Below the pieces are notes generated by a model. It did not search any database. It was not told the DNA's origin and saw only the letters and a program-made list of their open reading frames with translations. DNA of 64,000 nucleotides, from the NCBI RefSeq assembly GCF_017566145.1, contig NZ_JABFCL010000008.1:1-64000 (forward strand), in the 5' to 3' direction. The position numbers and the translations under genes are program-made. Source of the DNA: Bittarella massiliensis (ex Durand et al. 2017). Its GTDB lineage: Bacteria; Bacillota; Clostridia; Oscillospirales; Ruminococcaceae. Position 1 is the stretch's first letter; the number at the start of each line of letters is the position of its first letter. Of this stretch, positions 60,320-64,000 are shown piece after piece.

Positions 60320-61366
60320 CTAGATGATGAGCAGCTTCTGAATGTCCTCCGGCTGCACCCCGTAGCGGATTCCCTCCACGATGTGGATGATGTTGTCGCA
60401 CTCCACCGTGCCCAGGGTCACATAGGCCAGAAAGGCGGTGGCCGCCTTGGTGGCAAAGCTGATGTGGCGACGGCTCAAGTGGTACTTGATGTAGCTGGTG
60501 TGGTACTCGATATAGAGAAAATCGTCTTTGTCGAAGTAGTTTTTGTAGCTGCTCTGTGCGATCTCCCGGATAAAGGCGTCCCCGTTGGGGGCCGCGGCGA
60601 GAGATTGCAAAAACCTGTCGGAGAGGCGGGAGTACTCGTTGTGGACGATGAACCGGTCCAGCTCCTCGGGTTTGTAGTGAAAATACACCTTGAGGCGGTA
60701 GAGGTTGGTGATGTTTTGCAGCTCCAGGCTGGTGGAGACAATGTCCATCATCTCCTGCCGGGTCTTGCCCTTGTAAGTCTCCTCGATGAGGGAGAACAAC
60801 CGGTTGTAGTACTGCTGGCGCAGGGCGGTGACACAGCTGCTGACGTCGAATTCGCCGGGGGCCAGGGCAAAGGGCTCCACCGTCTTGTAGTAGGGGGTCT
60901 TCTCCAGCAGTTCCAAAAGTTCCCGCCCGGTTTCCGCCTGGCCCAGGGCCACCGCATCAAAGGAGAGGTAGTCCAGCAGGAAGGCGGGCACCTCGGGGAC
61001 AAAGTGGGTCTCGCCCTCGGCGTCCAGCCGGTTGATGCAGCCGATGAGCTGATCCATCTCGATTTGGCCGATGAAGAAGCTGACGTACTGCTCCCGCTCC
61101 CTCCGGCCGGGCAGGTAGCGCACCAGCCGCAACAGGGAGTAAAACAGCTCTTTTTTCACAGTGGCTTCCAGCTGGCCGCGGTGCAGGGCCGCCGGGTTGA
61201 CTGTGTCCATGGCGTCTTGGTAGCGGGTGCTGTTTTTGAGGTAGGCCGCCAGCTCGCTCAACGAGGTCTTGTGCAGCATCTCCCCGTACTGGGAGGGGGT
61301 GATCCGCTTTCCGTACATGGCCTTGATCTTGGCGAGGATGGCGTTTTGAGAGAAGGTCGTAAACAT
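60320..61366 (-). CDS. ntpC: V-type ATP synthase subunit C
   Basis: 348 aa, all-helical. NAILAKIKAMYGKRITPSQY at the start, AALHRGQLEATVKKELFYSL and EELDRFIVHNEYSRLSDRF fit the V-type C (AC39/d) family, which links the rotor shaft to the membrane ring. It lies 4 bp downstream of the first gene of the operon. Its position before I and K differs from the I-K-E-C-F-A-B-D order of many bacteria. Confidence 0.88.
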   Translation of the reverse strand: MFTTFSQNAILAKIKAMYGKRITPSQYGEMLHKTSLSELAAYLKNSTRYQDAMDTVNPAALHRGQLEATVKKELFYSLLRLVRYLPGRREREQYVSFFIGQIEMDQLIGCINRLDAEGETHFVPEVPAFLLDYLSFDAVALGQAETGRELLELLEKTPYYKTVEPFALAPGEFDVSSCVTALRQQYYNRLFSLIEETYKGKTRQEMMDIVSTSLELQNITNLYRLKVYFHYKPEELDRFIVHNEYSRLSDRFLQSLAAAPNGDAFIREIAQSSYKNYFDKDDFLYIEYHTSYIKYHLSRRHISFATKAATAFLAYVTLGTVECDNIIHIVEGIRYGVQPEDIQKLLII

Positions 61367-61369
61367 GCC

Positions 61370-61684
61370 CTACTCACCGCCCACGCAGCGCTGCACGATA
61401 GCATCCACCAGACTGTCTTTTCTCTGCTGGTAACTCTCGTCCAGCGCCTGCACCGCGTCGGCGTACCGCTTTTTCAGTTCCTCCGACCGGGCCTGCACCC
61501 GCGCGTCGCTGTCCCTTTGCAGTTGGGCCACCTCGGCCTTGGCCGTGGCCAGAATCTCGTCGCTGAGGGCCTGCTGCTGCTGTTCCAGCGAGTCGATGAT
61601 CTGGTTTCGCTGGGTCTCGGCATCGGTCAGCTTTTTTTGGGCGTCCCGGTCGATCTCCAATAGGTTATGGATCAAATCTTCCAT
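61370..61684 (-). CDS. V-type ATP synthase subunit H/G-like peripheral stalk protein
   Basis: 104 aa; ATG 61684 after GGAAAGGAGGCAGG. It is one long charged coiled coil (LLEIDRDAQKKLTDAETQRN, then ALSDEILATAKAEVAQLQRD), typical of the AhaH/NtpF stalk helix that pairs with E. It is the first gene of the operon. Identity rests on form and position. Confidence 0.85.
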   Translation of the reverse strand: MEDLIHNLLEIDRDAQKKLTDAETQRNQIIDSLEQQQQALSDEILATAKAEVAQLQRDSDARVQARSEELKKRYADAVQALDESYQQRKDSLVDAIVQRCVGGE

Positions 61685-62180
61685 AGAACCTGCCTCCTTT
61701 CCCGTGTGAAGTGAACGTTCCACGGATAATCCTACTCCTTTTTTGATGGCTCCGCAATGTTGCAACTCATAAAAACCGAAAGCTGGAAAAAAGCTTTTTT
61801 GAGCAGACGGCACAAAAAAGGGAGGGAATACTGAGCACCCTGCCCAAAAAATTTAGCCGGGATTGATTTTGTCGAAAAGGGAAGGGGAGCCGGTGCAGCT
61901 GTTTTTGCCAAAAGCAAGGGGGGAAAGCCGGTTTTTGGCAGCCTGGTTTCCCGCCCTTGCCCGATGCCATAGGATCGGGCAAACGGGCGGCGTTTATTCC
62001 CCCGAAACAGGGGCGGCGGGGGGCAGGGGGATGTTTTTCCTTATATATAGCCGCCGCCGGTCGCTAGGGCGCTGCCGGTGCAGCGGGGAAACTTGCGCCG
62101 GGCGGCGGTAGGTGATAAAATAAACTGATATTGATTTTCTGCACCCCGCCGGCTTCTGCCGGCGGCCCGAATGGAAGTGG
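61685..62180. other. Divergent intergenic region between V-ATPase operon and recJ
   Basis: About 500 bp. It must hold the promoters of both units. AT-rich runs occur near 61780-61870, and no gene, RNA or clear operator was recognised. Confidence 0.5.
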
Positions 62181-64000
62181 ATGGCAACTTTGAGTATGAA
62201 TCAGTGGATTTTACCCAACACACCGGCGGAGAAATGGTCTGCCGTGGCGGCGCAGACGGGGCTTCCCCCCCTCTGCTGCAAGGTGCTCTGCGCCCGGGGG
62301 ATCGACACCCCCGAGAAGGTGGAGCACTACCAAAACGACCCCTGCGAGATCGAGGATCCCCTGCGCCTGGCCGACATGGAGCAGGGGGCGGCCCGGATTC
62401 GCCGCGCCGTCGAGGAGGGGGAGCGCATCTGCGTCTTTGGCGACTACGACGCCGACGGCATCACCTCCACCGTCCTCCTCTACTCCTACCTGGACATCTG
62501 CGGGGCGGATGTGCGCTGGTACATCCCTTCCCGGGAGTCCGACGGCTACGGCCTCAGCCTCTCGGCGGTGGAGGCGCTGCACCGCGACGGGGTACAGCTG
62601 ATCGTGACGGTGGACAACGGCATCGCCTGTTGCCGGGAGGCCGAGCGGGCCGCCGAGCTGGGGATGGACCTGGTCATCACCGACCACCACCAGCCGGGGA
62701 CCGAGCTGCCCCGGGCCTGTGCGGTCATCGACCCCTACCGCAGGGATTGCCCCAGCCGGTTCAAGTGCCTGGCAGGGGTGGGGGTGGCCTTCAAACTGGT
62801 CTGCGCCCTGGAAGAGCAGGACCCCCGGGTGATGCTCGACGAGTTCGCGCCGCTGGTGGCCATCGGCACCGTGGCCGATGTGATGCCCCTGAAGGGGGAG
62901 AACCGCCTCTATGTAAAGGAGGGGCTGGCCGCCCTGCCCTACTACGACAACCCAGGGCTGGCCGCCCTCATCGCCCGCTGCACCAAGGGCGGGGAGATCA
63001 CCGCCCAGACCCTGGCCTTTACGGTGGTCCCCCGCATCAACGCCGCCGGGCGGATGGAGAGCGCCGAGAGCGCCGTCAAGCTGCTGACCTGCCTGGACGA
63101 GGGGGAGGCCGAGCGGTGGGTGGACGATCTCTGTGAGAAAAACGCCCAGCGCCAGCAGGTGGAGGGCGAGATCATCGAGGAGATTCGCCAGATGCAATCC
63201 CAGCACCCCGAGTACTTTGGCCAGCGGGTCATCGTGCTGGCGGGGGAGGGCTGGCACAAGGGGATCGTGGGGATCGTCTCCTCCCGGGTGGTGGACCGCT
63301 TTGCCAAGCCCTGTATCCTCCTGGTCCCCGACGGGGAGGAGGCCAAGGGCTCGGGCCGCAGTTTCGGCGACTTCTCCCTCTACGAGGCCCTGGAGAGTTG
63401 CGCCGACTGCTTGAGCCGCTACGGCGGGCACAAGCTGGCCGCCGGGCTCTCCCTGCCGGTGGAGCGCATCGGCGAGTTCCGGGAGCGGATCAACGACTAC
63501 GCCCGCAAGACCCACCCCACCATGCCCCTGCCCACCCTGCGCATCGACGCGGCGGCCGACTTCGGCGAGCTGACGCTGGAGACGGTGCTGGCGCTGGAGG
63601 AGCTGGGCCCCTACGGCCACGAAAACCCCAAACCCAACTTTCTGCTGCAGGGGGTGCAGGTCGAGGGCGTCTACCCCATCTCCGACGACCGGCACGTCCG
63701 CCTCAAGTTGAAAAAGGGCGGGGCCACCCTCTTTGCCGTCTACTTCCGGGTCTCCTCACAGGAGTTCAAGTACGCCCCGGGGGACCGGGTGGACGTGGTG
63801 GTGACCCTGGACTTGTACCAGTATCTGGGGGAGCAAAACATCTCCATCAAGGTCAAGGATATCCACCCGGCCGGACTCTCCCCTACCATTTACAGCGAGA
63901 TGGCCCTCTACCAGAAGATCGAGCTGGGCGAGCCGCTGGACGACGGGGAGCTCACCCGGGCCATGCTCACCCGGGAGCAGGTGGCCCTGTGCTATAAGGC
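62181..64000 (+). CDS. recJ: Single-stranded-DNA-specific exonuclease RecJ, N-terminal part
   Basis: 606 codons visible; runs off the right edge. The start is taken at ATG 62181; ATG 62196 (MNQWIL) is an alternative. DHH-family motifs are in order: CVFGDYDADGITSTVLL, VTVDNGIACC, VITDHHQP, then PRINAAGRM and the DHHA1 part SRYGGHKLAAG. An OB-fold-like domain follows (GVYPISDDRHVRLKLKKGG). RecJ degrades single strands 5' to 3' in recombination and mismatch repair. Confidence 0.96.
   Translation, partial: MATLSMNQWILPNTPAEKWSAVAAQTGLPPLCCKVLCARGIDTPEKVEHYQNDPCEIEDPLRLADMEQGAARIRRAVEEGERICVFGDYDADGITSTVLLYSYLDICGADVRWYIPSRESDGYGLSLSAVEALHRDGVQLIVTVDNGIACCREAERAAELGMDLVITDHHQPGTELPRACAVIDPYRRDCPSRFKCLAGVGVAFKLVCALEEQDPRVMLDEFAPLVAIGTVADVMPLKGENRLYVKEGLAALPYYDNPGLAALIARCTKGGEITAQTLAFTVVPRINAAGRMESAESAVKLLTCLDEGEAERWVDDLCEKNAQRQQVEGEIIEEIRQMQSQHPEYFGQRVIVLAGEGWHKGIVGIVSSRVVDRFAKPCILLVPDGEEAKGSGRSFGDFSLYEALESCADCLSRYGGHKLAAGLSLPVERIGEFRERINDYARKTHPTMPLPTLRIDAAADFGELTLETVLALEELGPYGHENPKPNFLLQGVQVEGVYPISDDRHVRLKLKKGGATLFAVYFRVSSQEFKYAPGDRVDVVVTLDLYQYLGEQNISIKVKDIHPAGLSPTIYSEMALYQKIELGEPLDDGELTRAMLTREQVALCYK

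Overview
The window reads as a chromosome segment of a GC-rich Bacillota, most likely a gut Clostridia of the Oscillospiraceae type. The reasons are a V-type ATPase operon, TmcAL, acetate kinase, Bacillota-type regulators, sortase-anchored surface proteins and tet(W). This placement is inference; no rRNA or tRNA gene was recognised. The backbone is very GC-rich, while the accessory block at about 21.7-39.5 kb is visibly more AT-rich in places.

Backbone, left part (1-21.6 kb): a truncated surface protein with InlB-like repeats; an eight-gene minus-strand cluster (2.1-8.2 kb) with a lipoprotein transglutaminase, a GspF/PilC-like membrane protein, four small single-TM pilin-like proteins, a PilT-like ATPase and a BTAD regulator; a CofE-like protein divergent from a LysR regulator; an AlkZ-related protein; a WYL regulator; an acetyltransferase divergent from MsrAB; two iron-containing alcohol dehydrogenases; a Bax inhibitor-1 protein; catalase; a MerR regulator; and a cupin gene broken by three frame disruptions.

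Accessory block (21.7-39.5 kb): two integrative elements of about 9 kb lie in tandem at the 3' end of guaA. The att core GAGTGGGAAT(A/G)A (minus strand) occurs at the guaA stop codon (39.52 kb), at 30.67 kb and at 21.69 kb. The two have the same end design: att core, terminator hairpin, XRE repressor on the plus strand, then divergent excisionase and tyrosine integrase. Pairs of short repeats spaced exactly 11 bp lie near all four ends. The guaA-proximal element is a mobilizable element (integrase, MobC-like protein, RepA-like ATPase, MobV relaxase) carrying tet(W) with a Tn916-type attenuator and a methyltransferase. The distal element has a dead, truncated integrase and carries a DNA-modification/restriction island: a TIGR04141-type protein, two paralogous cytosine-C5 methyltransferases, a Sau3AI/MutH-type endonuclease, a putative PUA/EVE-like plus PD-(D/E)XK protein, and a Vsr endonuclease. 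The apparent native guaA terminator now lies about 17.8 kb from guaA.

Backbone, right part (39.5-64 kb): guaA, tmcAL, ackA, an M20 amidohydrolase, a DUF378 protein, an XRE/zinc-ribbon membrane regulator, a membrane protein downstream of a frameshifted padR, a decayed stretch with a methyltransferase relic, mutM, a small P-loop kinase, a surface protein with an SPQTG sorting motif, the nine-gene V-type ATPase operon and the start of recJ.
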